64,000 bases of DNA. Source: Planctomycetota bacterium (GTDB taxonomy: Bacteria; Planctomycetota; UBA1135; UBA2386). Under the pieces are notes generated by a model. The model saw nothing but the letters and a program-made list of their open reading frames with translations. It did not search any database and had not been told where the DNA came from. Below are positions 54,079 to 63,807 of the stretch, one piece after another (positions within the stretch are counted from its first letter, which is position 1; each line of letters begins with the position of its first letter). The stretch spans positions 1-64,000 of the forward strand of contig CANEYR010000012.1 of the NCBI GenBank assembly GCA_947444055.1, written 5' to 3'. Made by a program: the position numbers and the translations under genes.

Positions 54079-55515
54079 TCACTTCGACACGGGTGCTTTC
54101 GGCGGCAGAGCCTGTTCGAAGAACGCGAACACGTCCGGCAGCGCGAACTGCACGATGGCGAGGTGTTCGACGTCGGTGTACTCGTGCCACGTCGCCTTGG
54201 CCCCGACCTTGACGAGTGCCTTCTGCAGCGCGAGCGCACCGCTGCGGCCAAAGTCGCGTTCGCCAGCACCGACGAAGAACGGTCGCCCTTGCAGGCCAAT
54301 CCCCTTGCCGATGCTGCCGCCGCCGCCGAGCATCGCCACGGCGGTGAAGCGCGAAGGCGCGCGCGCCGCGGTGGCTGCCGCCTGTCCAGCTCCCATCGAG
54401 TGGCCAACTAGCAACACCCGCTCTGGATCGATCGGCCAGCGCGCAGCAAGCGCATCGATCAGCTGTGGCGCGTCGTAGTTCCCGAACAGCTCGCTGCGCG
54501 GAGCGACCAGATACCAGCCGCGCGCTTGGCACAGTTCGACGATCGCTCCCGCACCGTAGCTGTCGAAGAACATGTTCTCGGAACCGCCGGCGCCGTGCAT
54601 CGCGATGACCAGCGGGCGCTTCGCGTTGGCATTGGTGTCGGGCGGCACCAATAGGCGCACGGCGACAGAGCTGCGGCGCAACGGCACCCGCAGCCAGTGT
54701 TCGCCGGGGCGCTGCGGCCCGAAGAACATCTCGCCCTTGGCGCTTGCTGCCAGCATTGCTTCGGCGTCGGCGAGCAAGCGGCTACCGGGCAACACCGTCT
54801 CCTCCGGCCGCGGCTTCATCATGGCGCTCAGCATGTGCGCGAGCATCGGTGCGGTGGCGGCTTCGAGGCTGTCGTTCGCGGGCTTCTCTTCCGTCAATCC
54901 TGCCAACTCGTCGAGTCGCGACGCCAGATCGTTCGCCAGTGACAAACCCTGGCTTCGCTGCTGCAGCACGCGGTCGCCGACCCGCAGTGTCCACATCAGC
55001 ACACGATCGCCGACGGCGGCGTCGCGCAGCGGCAGTTCGCCGATGAACGGCAGGGCGCGCACGGGAGCACTGACCAATGGCGCCGCGGAGCCATCGAGCG
55101 CGACGTCGAGCACCAGGCCTTCGGGGCACGTCGCCTCGGTTGCGAACGCCGCGCGCAGCGTGAATCCGACCGAGCCCGCGTGCGGGTTGACTAGCCGCGC
55201 CGACATTGCCAGCTGCAGGCTGCGTGCGAACGTCGTCTCGGCGTCGGGCGGTGCTGGCAGCAGGCGTCGGTCGGCCGCGTCGATCGCGCGCGCAACCGCT
55301 TGCAGATCGAGGCGGAAGAAGGCTTGCACGGCGCGATCGAGTTCGCGCAACGAAGCCGCGATGCGTTCCTTGTCGGTGCTGGTAGCGAGTCGCGTCTCGA
55401 AAGCGCGCAGCCGCAGGCCGAGTTCGTAGCGGTCGAGCTGGGCTGGGGCGGATGTAGCTAGCGTGATGCAGACGAAGGCGGTTACGAACGAGTGGTGCAT
55501 CAGTGGGGGCTTCAT
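54079..55515 (-). CDS. Secreted alpha/beta hydrolase (esterase/depolymerase-like)
   Basis: Signal peptide; RPLVIAMHGAGGSENMFFDSYGAGAIVELCQARGWYLVAPRSE, nucleophile elbow VLLVGHSMGAGQAAA, FFVGAGERDFGRSG. Confidence 0.88.
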   Translation of the reverse strand: MKPPLMHHSFVTAFVCITLATSAPAQLDRYELGLRLRAFETRLATSTDKERIAASLRELDRAVQAFFRLDLQAVARAIDAADRRLLPAPPDAETTFARSLQLAMSARLVNPHAGSVGFTLRAAFATEATCPEGLVLDVALDGSAAPLVSAPVRALPFIGELPLRDAAVGDRVLMWTLRVGDRVLQQRSQGLSLANDLASRLDELAGLTEEKPANDSLEAATAPMLAHMLSAMMKPRPEETVLPGSRLLADAEAMLAASAKGEMFFGPQRPGEHWLRVPLRRSSVAVRLLVPPDTNANAKRPLVIAMHGAGGSENMFFDSYGAGAIVELCQARGWYLVAPRSELFGNYDAPQLIDALAARWPIDPERVLLVGHSMGAGQAAATAARAPSRFTAVAMLGGGGSIGKGIGLQGRPFFVGAGERDFGRSGALALQKALVKVGAKATWHEYTDVEHLAIVQFALPDVFAFFEQALPPKAPVSK

Positions 55516-55607
55516 CAGAGACAGTGAGAGGGAACGGCAGGGTTAGACAGCGGAGTAGCGATCCGGCCCTTGCTTGTTGCAGAGAGAACAGTAACCAAGC
55601 CTTTCCT

Positions 55608-56033
55608 ATGCGAATTCCTACAGGGGTCTTCCTGACTTCTTGCTTGCTGTTGGCCGCGTGCGGTGACCAAGCCATCGCCGCTGCTGCTGAGGCCAAGGGC
55701 TGGCTCGGCCAAGCGAGCGATGCCGCCAAGAAACTCGGCTCCTTCGAGCAGGCCAAGACGATGTTCAGCGACCTTAGTAAGTCGCTCGGCGGCATCGCGG
55801 ATGGGGCGACGGCCGAGCAGGCCAAGGTGCAGTTGGCGGCGCTCGTCACGTCGCTGAAGAGCCAGGTTGGCGATGGCGGCATCGCCAAGTGGACGTCGAG
55901 CCTCGGTGGCGCCGGTGACGGGTTGGTCAAAGCGGCGATGGATCAGATCGGCAAGCTGCGCAGCAACCCTGACGTGCAGAAGGTTGTCGGCCCCGTGCTT
56001 GAACAACTGCAGGGATTGCTCAGCGCGAAGTGA
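55608..56033 (+). CDS. Small lipoprotein
   Basis: Lipobox LLAACGDQ; Ala/Lys-rich helical remainder; ATG 55608. Confidence 0.7.
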   Translation: MRIPTGVFLTSCLLLAACGDQAIAAAAEAKGWLGQASDAAKKLGSFEQAKTMFSDLSKSLGGIADGATAEQAKVQLAALVTSLKSQVGDGGIAKWTSSLGGAGDGLVKAAMDQIGKLRSNPDVQKVVGPVLEQLQGLLSAK

Positions 56034-57156
56034 TCGCCGCGTCGATTTCGTCTTGCACACGTTCATCGACCTCGTGCGTGCGCGCGTTGGCAAGATCGGG
56101 ATGTCGGGGGTCGATGCGGCCGATCGCCCAGGCCGCGTGACCGCGCACGATCGGATCGGGATCGCGCAGAGCGGTGGTGAGTGCCGGCAGCGCCGCGTCG
56201 TCGCCGCGATTGCCGAGCACGATGGCGGCGTTGCGACGCATGCCGGAACGAGTTGCCCGCCGCATCGCCGTGCCGACAAACTCCGCCTCGTAGCGGGCCT
56301 CATCCATGCTCAACACGTCGACTAGCGTCCATGTTTGCACGACGCGGTGCGGCTGCAGTTCCTTGGGGCGATGCAGGCCAAGCACGTCGACTCGCTCGCT
56401 GCGTTTGGTGAATGGACACACTTCCAAGCAGATGTCACAACCGAACAGCCACTCGCCTTGCGCCGCGCGCAGTTCCTTGGCGATGAAGCCACGTTGCTCG
56501 ATGGTCGTGTAGCTGAGGCATCGTCGGGCATCGACTTGGAACGGTGCAACGATGGCGCCAGTCGGGCAGGCATCGAGGCACGCCGTGCAGGTGCCGCAGG
56601 TGCCGGCAGCAGGCGCATCGGGCGGCAAGTCTTCGCCGGTTAGCAATTCGGCGAGTTGCAGGTAGGGGCCGTGCGTGGGGGAGATCACCATCGCGCTCTT
56701 GGCGAGGAAGCCGATGCCGGACTGCACCGCCAGCGCGCGCTCGAGCACCGGCACCGCGTCGGTGCCACCGTTCATCGAACCGCGCGGGAGGCCCGCCGCT
56801 TCGAGTCGTTCGCGCAGCGTGAACACACGTTCGCGCAGCCAGCGATGGTAGTCGCGGCCGGTGGCGTAGCGGGCGACACGGCCGCCGCCCGGCAGTTCTC
56901 CCGCAGGCCCGCCATAGTCGACCGCGAGGGAGATCGACGATCGCACGCCTGCTCGCCAAGACGATGGATCGAGGATGCGCTGCTGGTTGGCCTCTAGGTA
57001 CTGCATCTCACCGTGCCGTCCGGCGGCGAGCCACCGCAGGAAGTGGTCGCCGTGCTCGCCCGGATCGGCGGGGCCAAACCGCACGAGATCGAAGCCGGTG
57101 GCGAGAGCGATGCTGCGGATCGTGTCCGGAGAAAGGTGCGTCACTTCAGTTCGCCG
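56020..57156 (-). CDS. queG: Epoxyqueuosine reductase QueG
   Basis: CGTCTACLDACPTGAI and FGCDICLEVCPF 4Fe-4S motifs; RCLSYTTIEQRG; HEAT-like C-terminus; ATG 57156 most likely. Confidence 0.94.
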   Translation of the reverse strand, partial: RRTEVTHLSPDTIRSIALATGFDLVRFGPADPGEHGDHFLRWLAAGRHGEMQYLEANQQRILDPSSWRAGVRSSISLAVDYGGPAGELPGGGRVARYATGRDYHRWLRERVFTLRERLEAAGLPRGSMNGGTDAVPVLERALAVQSGIGFLAKSAMVISPTHGPYLQLAELLTGEDLPPDAPAAGTCGTCTACLDACPTGAIVAPFQVDARRCLSYTTIEQRGFIAKELRAAQGEWLFGCDICLEVCPFTKRSERVDVLGLHRPKELQPHRVVQTWTLVDVLSMDEARYEAEFVGTAMRRATRSGMRRNAAIVLGNRGDDAALPALTTALRDPDPIVRGHAAWAIGRIDPRHPDLANARTHEVDERVQDEIDAAITSR

Positions 57157-57255
57157 CATGCTACCTGACCGCCTCAAGCGATCGACGGCAGGCGGTCGAT
57201 GCCCAACCTACCGGTGCCATGGAACATGCGTTCCTGTCCCGGAGGAAGCTGCGCC

Positions 57256-57996
57256 ATGACGACTGACCAACCGAGCCTTCTCGATCCATCGACTCTCGAG
57301 TACGTGCTGCCGGCACCGCCGCGCACCGCAGGTGAAGTGGTGGTCGTGGCTCCGCGCCGCGACCAGACCAGTCCTTGGCGCCGCGGCAGCGATGTCGCCC
57401 GTCAACTCGGCGATCGCTTCCTGGCGATGGCGGAGGGCCAGCAGCTGTTCGCCGCGGAATTGCGCGAGCGGTTACAGACCTTGGATCTGGCCGTTGCTGA
57501 CGCCTCGCGGGCGCAGCTGAAGGGCTCGATCCGCGACGTGCTGGCGGTGCTGGAGTGGAGTGAGGCAGTGCACGCCGACTTGGTGCGGGAGAGTCGCTTG
57601 GCGGCGAATGGCGCCGAACCGATTGACCTAGCCGACTTGTGCACCGAAGTGGCTGCGCAGGTGCGCACGGCCGAGCAGCCGATCTACGTGTCGGGAACGG
57701 CGCCGTTGTGGTGGGGGCCCGCGCCGGCGGTCGCCGAAATGGTGAAGCAGGCGCTACAGGTGGTTGCCGAGCGCTGCCAGGGGATCGGTGCCCGCAGCCT
57801 CGAAATCAGCGAAACCGGCGGCGGCGTTCGGCTTTGGGTAACGGGAACCGGCGAACCAGGCGACGCGATGGATGGTGACAGCATCGCCCGCTTTCGCCGG
57901 GCCGTCGAACAGGTCGGGGCCGCGGTCCAACCCGACGCGTTGGGTCCGGGTGGTGTTGGCATGGTGCTCACCTTGTCGCGCACGGCCACAGACTGA
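57256..57996 (+). CDS. Degenerate histidine-kinase/GHKL-like protein
   Basis: Helical DHp-like region followed by a GHKL-like end (LGPGGVGMVLTLSR); no convincing H box or N box. Confidence 0.55.
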   Translation: MTTDQPSLLDPSTLEYVLPAPPRTAGEVVVVAPRRDQTSPWRRGSDVARQLGDRFLAMAEGQQLFAAELRERLQTLDLAVADASRAQLKGSIRDVLAVLEWSEAVHADLVRESRLAANGAEPIDLADLCTEVAAQVRTAEQPIYVSGTAPLWWGPAPAVAEMVKQALQVVAERCQGIGARSLEISETGGGVRLWVTGTGEPGDAMDGDSIARFRRAVEQVGAAVQPDALGPGGVGMVLTLSRTATD

Positions 57997-58133
57997 GGGG
58001 GCGACCCGGCGCTCCGAAATTCTAGGTGCCGTGGTGTCTTTCCCTGTTACTTCCCAGACACACATGGCTATGGCAAGATGACCGGTGTTGTGTGGCCGGT
58101 CCGTGGAACGGATCGACCCCCGCCCGTCTTGCC

Positions 58134-59135
58134 ATGTTGCACCAGAACCACAGCGAACTAGATGGCGCCACCTTGCGCGCCCGGCTGTTGGAGTTGTGGG
58201 AGCGTACTGGCTCCGCGCAGCTCGGTGCTCTGGCAGAACACAAGCCGCCGCGCGCGGACGTCGTGTTGAACACCGAGCAAGACTACGTCGACTGGGTGAG
58301 CACCTGCTTGATGGATGTGTTCAAGAACAGCGGGGATCCCCTGGTGTTCGCGCTGCTGTTCGAACTGAACAGTGGCTCATTCCTGCAAGCGATCCAAAGT
58401 GGCTTGCGGCGCGCGTACCACAACGTCGACCCCAACGACGTGCTGCAAGAGGTCTTCCTCAACATCTATCGCTACCCGCATCGCTTCCATGCTGACAAGG
58501 CGGATGCGTTCCGAGGCTGGGGCCACCGCATCGCGCGCAACACGCTGCTCAAGTTCCTCAAGGGGCAGGCGCGCCTGTCGCATTTCCTTGAGATGGACGA
58601 AGAGGCGCTGCAGCCGGAAGACACGCATGTCCGGCGGCCGGATTTGGCGGCCAGTGACGGCGAGAGTGCGACCACCGTCAACAACGCCTTCCTCATCTAC
58701 CTGCAGCTCTACTTGCTGCACTTCAACCGTCTGTCCGCCAAGGAACAGTTGGCGCTGACCATGGTCGAGGTCGATGACGTTTCCTACAGGAACGCCGCCG
58801 CCGCGCTCGGCATCCGCCTAGAGAACTTGAAGATGGTGATCTTCCGCGGCCGCCGCAAGATCTTCCGCGGGATGGAAATCTCGCTCGCCGAATTTGCCGC
58901 AGCCTCGAGTCAGGTCGCAGGGCCGAGTCAGGTCGCAGGGCCGAGTCAGGTCGCAGGGTCGAGTCAGGTCGCAGGGTCGAGTGGTGCATCGCCAGGTAGC
59001 CCTAGGTCTGGACTGGAGAAGGGGCGCCAGCGAGTTGGCAGCGCTCCAGCTACCCAGGTACCGATTCGTCGCATTTTTGACCGTTCTTCGGCTTCTGCCC
59101 GCCGCGTGCGTGACCAGGAAGCCTCTGGCGTCTAG
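58134..59135 (+). CDS. Sigma-70 family RNA polymerase sigma factor with repetitive C-terminal extension
   Basis: HNVDPNDVLQEVFLNIYRYPHRFHADKADAFRGWGHRIARNTLLKFLKGQ (region 2); region-4-like VDDVSYRNAAAALGIRLENLKMVIFRGRRKIF. Confidence 0.85.
   Translation: MLHQNHSELDGATLRARLLELWERTGSAQLGALAEHKPPRADVVLNTEQDYVDWVSTCLMDVFKNSGDPLVFALLFELNSGSFLQAIQSGLRRAYHNVDPNDVLQEVFLNIYRYPHRFHADKADAFRGWGHRIARNTLLKFLKGQARLSHFLEMDEEALQPEDTHVRRPDLAASDGESATTVNNAFLIYLQLYLLHFNRLSAKEQLALTMVEVDDVSYRNAAAALGIRLENLKMVIFRGRRKIFRGMEISLAEFAAASSQVAGPSQVAGPSQVAGSSQVAGSSGASPGSPRSGLEKGRQRVGSAPATQVPIRRIFDRSSASARRVRDQEASGV
58907..58978 (+). repeat. Four-copy 18-bp in-frame tandem repeat in sigma factor tail (SQVAG[P/S])
   Basis: gagtcaggtcgcaggg[cc/tc] repeated at 58907, 58925, 58943 and 58961. 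Confidence 0.95.
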
Positions 59136-59147
59136 TGGTTGGCCGAG

Positions 59148-60164
59148 ATGAGGCCCTCGACGGACGCGGACCGCGGTCATGACCCATGCATGCAGATCCA
59201 GGTGGATCTGTCGGCGATGCTTGACGGTGAGCTCGACCCGGCCGGCGTGCGGCGCGTCATGGTCCACTCGGACCTCTGCGAATCCTGCAGGCAGTTCTTG
59301 GATGGCATTCGCAGCCAGGTGCGCTTCCACAAGAAACTCGCGGCTGCTCTGGCGCCGGTCGCGGCAACCGTCGCTGAGACCCCCGAGCTGTCGCAGCTGC
59401 GGCAGCGACTAACCGCCAATCGCCGCAAGCTGTCGCGGGTGTTGTACGAGTTGGGGCGCGGGTTCGTGCTGATGGGACTGTCTGCTGACTTCTCGCGTGA
59501 AGTGGCAAAGGAGCCGGTGCCAGTGCCTGACATGGCCATGAAGGGGCGCAACCTTCTCGATGAAGTCGCGCGCGCCGAAGCTGGCGCCCCGGGACCTGAG
59601 TGGGTAGCGGCCAGGGAACTCTTTGATGGTCATTTACGCAGCGCCGATGAGAATCTTGCCCGTGGCCAGCGGCTGCTCTCCGAGTGTTTGGCTCTGGATC
59701 CCGACAGCCACGAGTCGCGCATTTACCTCGGGGTCGTGCACTACGCACGCGGGCAACGGGCCATGGCAAGGCACCAATTCCAAGATGTGCTGACGCGTGC
59801 GACCGACCGCAAGGTGAGGGGGTTTGCGCTGCTCAACCTTGGCAACGTTCACCTCGACGAAGGCGACGGCGAAGGGGCGGCTGCCTTGCTCAAGCAGTTG
59901 GTCGATTCCGGGGTGATCTCCGAGCAGCCCAGCCTGAGTACCGCCTACTTTAACCTTGGTCTGGCCTGCGGAATGGCAGGCCAGTTCGGTGATTGCGTCG
60001 CTTGGTTCCAACGCATGGCGAAAGAGCTACCGCACAAGAAGTCGTGGATGGCGAAGGAGCTAGGGCGCCGCAGCCACTTTGTTCACCTCATCCGCAATCA
60101 TCCCGATGCGAAGGTAGTCAGCGAGGCCTTCCCGTCCTGGTTTCAGGCGCGACCGGCTGGCTGA
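59148..60164 (+). CDS. Zinc-finger anti-sigma-like protein with TPR-like repeats
   Basis: LSAMLDGELDPAGVRRVMVHSDLCESCRQFL (zf-HC2-like H-x3-C-x2-C), then AYFNLGLACGMAGQFGDCVAWFQRM TPR-like units. Confidence 0.8.
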   Translation: MRPSTDADRGHDPCMQIQVDLSAMLDGELDPAGVRRVMVHSDLCESCRQFLDGIRSQVRFHKKLAAALAPVAATVAETPELSQLRQRLTANRRKLSRVLYELGRGFVLMGLSADFSREVAKEPVPVPDMAMKGRNLLDEVARAEAGAPGPEWVAARELFDGHLRSADENLARGQRLLSECLALDPDSHESRIYLGVVHYARGQRAMARHQFQDVLTRATDRKVRGFALLNLGNVHLDEGDGEGAAALLKQLVDSGVISEQPSLSTAYFNLGLACGMAGQFGDCVAWFQRMAKELPHKKSWMAKELGRRSHFVHLIRNHPDAKVVSEAFPSWFQARPAG

Positions 60165-60285
60165 CCCGCGGGTTACCTTGCCGTTCGGGGTGGCTAGGAC
60201 CCCTGTTGCCTAGCCCCTCGCCTTTTGAAATGAGCGTGCTAGCATCCTTCGGCATTGCGGAAGTAACCCCGCTCGGACACCACCC

Positions 60286-60720
60286 ATGAAATCCTTGACC
60301 CGAGTTCTCGTCGCAGTCGCCCTGGCGATTTGGCTAGCACTTCCTGGCGTCGGTGGTGATGGCGGCGAGAACGGTGGTGGTACCGGTGTTTGGGTGTTGC
60401 CGCGCGCGCAGTTCTTGACTCAGCAGCTCGGGGCGGTGCCCCGCGCAAGCCTGTCGCAGCACAACCTTGCGCAAGATGTCTTCATGCAGCTGTCGCCCGA
60501 AATCGGCGTGGCCATGGCGACCTTCGTTGACAGTGCGACGGGTGTGCCAGTCGCGTTGCCTGTGAACGGCACCATCGTGCGGTTGCCAGCGAACCTGCTG
60601 CAAGCCATGGCCGCAGCGCACGTGTCGACGGCGTCGATCCTGATCACCGATGCAGTGCAGGTCGGCTACCTCATCACGATCGTTATCGTGAACGGGAAAG
60701 CGAACATCTTTGTGATGTGA
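60286..60720 (+). CDS. Small secreted protein of unknown function
   Basis: Signal peptide MKSLTRVLVAVALAIWLALPGVGG; consistent frame after the sigma/anti-sigma locus. Confidence 0.65.
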   Translation: MKSLTRVLVAVALAIWLALPGVGGDGGENGGGTGVWVLPRAQFLTQQLGAVPRASLSQHNLAQDVFMQLSPEIGVAMATFVDSATGVPVALPVNGTIVRLPANLLQAMAAAHVSTASILITDAVQVGYLITIVIVNGKANIFVM

Positions 60721-60755
60721 TCGCGGGTGATGTGACCGAGCCCGCCAGCGCCGCC

Positions 60756-61547
60756 TCAGCTTGATCCGCCGCCACTCCTGAGAGCCGCCGCTGGGTCGTT
60801 CGTGCACATCGCGTCGAAGCCAAGCGCTTTGCCCCCCGCCCAACCGAGTTCGTCATCGGTGGTGTAGGTGCAGACCAACATGTCGGCGGCGTGAATACGT
60901 TCCACGTCCCGGCGTGTCAGCGCATTCGCCTGCCAGTGCACCATGCCAGCGCCAGACTGTTTGGCGATCGCGAGGGCCTCGCTGCTCGGCGTTCGAAAGC
61001 GATCGGTTGGCCCCAGTACCGCCACGGCGAGGTCCGGGCAGAGGCTGCGCACGGTGGTGACGAATTGCCAATCGAACGACTGCACGATGCACGCCTGCAT
61101 CGCCCCAGCACTGCGCAATGCATCCAAGTACGCGACCTCGGTGCCGGTCTTGTGTTCGATCAACGGAACGCACCGCGGCAACATCGTCGCGAGAGCCGTG
61201 GCCAAGGTCGGGACGCGTTCTCCAGCGTGCTGCTGGTCAAACCACGAGCCGGCATCGAGTCTTTGGACCTCGGCCCACGTCGCATGGGCAAGCAAGGCAC
61301 CGGGGCCGAGCCGCTGGCAAGCGTCGGTCGTGCGATCGAGGCTCTCATCGTGCATGCATACGAGCACGCCGTCGCGCGTGGTTTGCACATCGAACTCCTG
61401 CATGACGACCCCGAGATCGCGGGCCGCCGCGAACGCCGCCAGGGTGTTCTCTGGGTGATGCATGCTGTCCCCGCGGTGGGCGACAACGATTGGGCCACCA
61501 CCCGTTGCTGCGCGCAGACGATCGAACAGCGGGTGCGACGTGGTCAT
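60756..61547 (-). CDS. Glycerophosphodiester phosphodiesterase
   Basis: VVAHRGDSMHHPENTLAAFAAARDLGV, EFDVQTTRDGVLVCMHDESLDRTTD, VPLIEHKTG. Confidence 0.93.
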   Translation of the reverse strand: MTTSHPLFDRLRAATGGGPIVVAHRGDSMHHPENTLAAFAAARDLGVVMQEFDVQTTRDGVLVCMHDESLDRTTDACQRLGPGALLAHATWAEVQRLDAGSWFDQQHAGERVPTLATALATMLPRCVPLIEHKTGTEVAYLDALRSAGAMQACIVQSFDWQFVTTVRSLCPDLAVAVLGPTDRFRTPSSEALAIAKQSGAGMVHWQANALTRRDVERIHAADMLVCTYTTDDELGWAGGKALGFDAMCTNDPAAALRSGGGSS

Positions 61548-61642
61548 GATGGCGTCAGCGTAGCGGTTGGTTGCGAGTGGTCGCGCGGCAGGAAGAGCAG
61601 GGAACTGCGGCGCCAGGCAACATCCCAGTCCATACTGCGCGC

Positions 61643-61984
61643 ATGAGCCCAGAGATCTACAAGGTGTTGCATGTCGTCGGCGTGTTGATGCTGTTCCTTG
61701 GCCTTGGCGGCATGTTCGCCGCTGAGCCAGGCAAGGGCTCGCGCCTGTTCGCGATGCTGCATGGCCTCGGACTCGTGGCGATGCTCGTTGCGGGCATCGG
61801 CTTCGCGCACAAATCCGGGTATGGCTGGCCGAACTGGATGATCGCCAAGATCGGGTGCTGGCTGGTGGTCGCCGCCGTGCCGGTAATGGTGAAGAAGAAG
61901 GTGTTGTCCCGGTTCGTTGGCATCCTGCTCGCGTTGGCGATCGGCGCCACTGCGGTGTGGCTTGCCCAGGCCAAGCCCTTCTGA
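61643..61984 (+). CDS. Small four-TM membrane protein
   Basis: MSPEIYKVLHVVGVLMLFLGLGGMF...; about four hydrophobic segments. Confidence 0.75.
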   Translation: MSPEIYKVLHVVGVLMLFLGLGGMFAAEPGKGSRLFAMLHGLGLVAMLVAGIGFAHKSGYGWPNWMIAKIGCWLVVAAVPVMVKKKVLSRFVGILLALAIGATAVWLAQAKPF

Positions 61985-62008
61985 TTCCCGTCGAGCACGC
62001 TAGCTGCC

Positions 62009-63160
62009 ATGCCGTTCGAACCGCCTGAAGTGTTGCTACTCGGCCCCGGTCCATCGCCAACGTCAGTTGTTGTGCAGCGCGCGCAATCGTTGCCGCTGCT
62101 CGGTCACCTGGACCCGGCGTTCGTGCCGTTGCTCGATCAGGTTCAGGCTCGTCTGCGCATCTTGTTTGGAACAACGAACGCCCTGACGTTGCCGATCGCT
62201 GGCACCGGCACGGCCGGCATGGAGGCGCTCGTCGCCAACCTCGTCACTCGCGGTGACCGCGTGGTCGTCGGCGTGCACGGCGTCTTTGGGCAGCGATTTG
62301 CTGAAGCCGTGCGGCGGCGCGCCGGCGTTGTCGTGGAGGTGCGTGCGGACTTCGGCACTGCACTCGCGCCCGACGCGGTAGTTCGCGCGATTGAGGCGGG
62401 GCCGACGAGTTTGTGCTGCGTGGTGCACGCTGAGACCAGCACCGGTGTGCTGACGGATCTGGCGCCGATCGCGTCGGCGGCGCGCGCGGCTGGAGCGCTG
62501 TTCGCCGTCGATTGCGTGACGAGTCTCGCGGGCATGGAGTTGGCGTTTGACCAACTCGGCGTCGATGCGGCGTTTAGTGGCACGCAGAAGTGTCTGTCGG
62601 CGCCGCCCGGTCTGTCACCGGTGACCTTCTCGCCGCGAGCGCTGGCGAAGGCGGCCAGCAATCCGGATCCGGTGCCCTTCTACTTCGACACCAAGTTGTT
62701 GACGGGCTACTTCGGGCCCGACCGGGCGTATCACTACACCGCGCCAATCAGCATGATCTATGCGCTGGCAGCCGCTCTCGACTTGGTGTTCGAGGAAGGG
62801 CTCGCGGCGCGAGCCGCGCGCCATCGCGACGCCGCCGCGGCGCTGCGCCGAGGCCTAGCGGTGCTCGGCCTCGAGCCGCTCGTGCCGACGGCGTACGCCA
62901 CACCGATGCTGACGACGATCCGGTATCCGGTCGGTATCGACGACCGCGCGTTCCGCGGGCACGTTCGCAACGTGCACTGCATCGAGATCGGCGGCGGCCT
63001 CGGCTCACTCGCTGGCAAAGTGTTTCGCGTCGGGCTGATGGGGCATGGGGCGCGCTTGCCCAACGTGCTGCGGGCCCTCGCGGCGTTTGGCGATGCCCTG
63101 ACGGCGGCGGGGGTTCGTGTCGACCTCGCCGCTGCCTTGGCCGCCGCTCGCACCGGCTGA
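62009..63160 (+). CDS. Class V aminotransferase (alanine-glyoxylate aminotransferase-like)
   Basis: LLLGPGPSPTSVVV, HAETSTGVLTDL, AVDCVTSLAGMEL, DAAFSGTQKCLSAPPGLSPVTFS (PLP Lys), FRVGLMGHGA. Confidence 0.93.
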   Translation: MPFEPPEVLLLGPGPSPTSVVVQRAQSLPLLGHLDPAFVPLLDQVQARLRILFGTTNALTLPIAGTGTAGMEALVANLVTRGDRVVVGVHGVFGQRFAEAVRRRAGVVVEVRADFGTALAPDAVVRAIEAGPTSLCCVVHAETSTGVLTDLAPIASAARAAGALFAVDCVTSLAGMELAFDQLGVDAAFSGTQKCLSAPPGLSPVTFSPRALAKAASNPDPVPFYFDTKLLTGYFGPDRAYHYTAPISMIYALAAALDLVFEEGLAARAARHRDAAAALRRGLAVLGLEPLVPTAYATPMLTTIRYPVGIDDRAFRGHVRNVHCIEIGGGLGSLAGKVFRVGLMGHGARLPNVLRALAAFGDALTAAGVRVDLAAALAAARTG

Positions 63161-63202
63161 ACGTTCGCGTCGTGGCGGCTAAGCGCTATCGTCGCCGCGA
63201 CC

Positions 63203-63778
63203 ATGAACGACGCGACCATCCGCACGACGATCGAAGAGAGCATTGCCTGCAAGCAGCGATTCTTGGCGCAGTGCGTGCCGAGCTTGCAGCGGCTCTGTGA
63301 CTTGGCGATCACGACCTTGCGCGGCGGCGGCAAGATCATGCTGTGCGGCAATGGCGGCAGTTCGTGTGATGCGGCGCACGCAGCCGGCGAATTGGTGGGA
63401 TGGTTTGAGAAGAAGCAGCGGCCCGCGTATGCCGCAATTGCACTGGGTCATCAGGTGCCAGCCCTCACCGCGATCGGCAACGACGCTGGGTACGAGCACG
63501 TGTTTGCTCGCGAGGTGCAAGCGCTCGGACGCGCCAACGACCTGCTGATCGGCATCACCACGTCCGGCGGTAGCAAGAACGTGGTCGCCGCGTTGAAGCA
63601 AGCGCGCACCATGGGGATCGCGACCGCCGTTTGGTGCGGCGAGAAGCGCGGCGCTGCACTCGACCTCGCCGATGTCGCATTGCAGGTGCCATCGAGCAAC
63701 ACCGCGCGCATTCAAGAGTGCCACCTGGTGTGCGTGCACGTGCTGTGTGCCGCGATCGAACACGCGCTGGCAACCTAA
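63203..63778 (+). CDS. gmhA: SIS-domain phosphoheptose isomerase-like
   Basis: GGKIMLCGNGGSSCDAAHAAGELVG, ALTAIGNDAGYEHVFAREVQALGRANDLLIGITTSGGSKNV. Confidence 0.88.
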   Translation: MNDATIRTTIEESIACKQRFLAQCVPSLQRLCDLAITTLRGGGKIMLCGNGGSSCDAAHAAGELVGWFEKKQRPAYAAIALGHQVPALTAIGNDAGYEHVFAREVQALGRANDLLIGITTSGGSKNVVAALKQARTMGIATAVWCGEKRGAALDLADVALQVPSSNTARIQECHLVCVHVLCAAIEHALAT

Positions 63779-63807
63779 TCGCGAACGCGCCGCGGTCGAC
63801 GCGAGGC

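Noticed and set aside
58907-58978. Possible CRISPR-like repeats
   Set aside because: Contiguous 18-bp units without spacers, in frame within a CDS; a simple tandem repeat.
58818-59330. Minus-strand ORF with PCDLTR repeats
   Set aside because: The repeats are the antisense reading of the 18-bp sigma-factor tail repeat.
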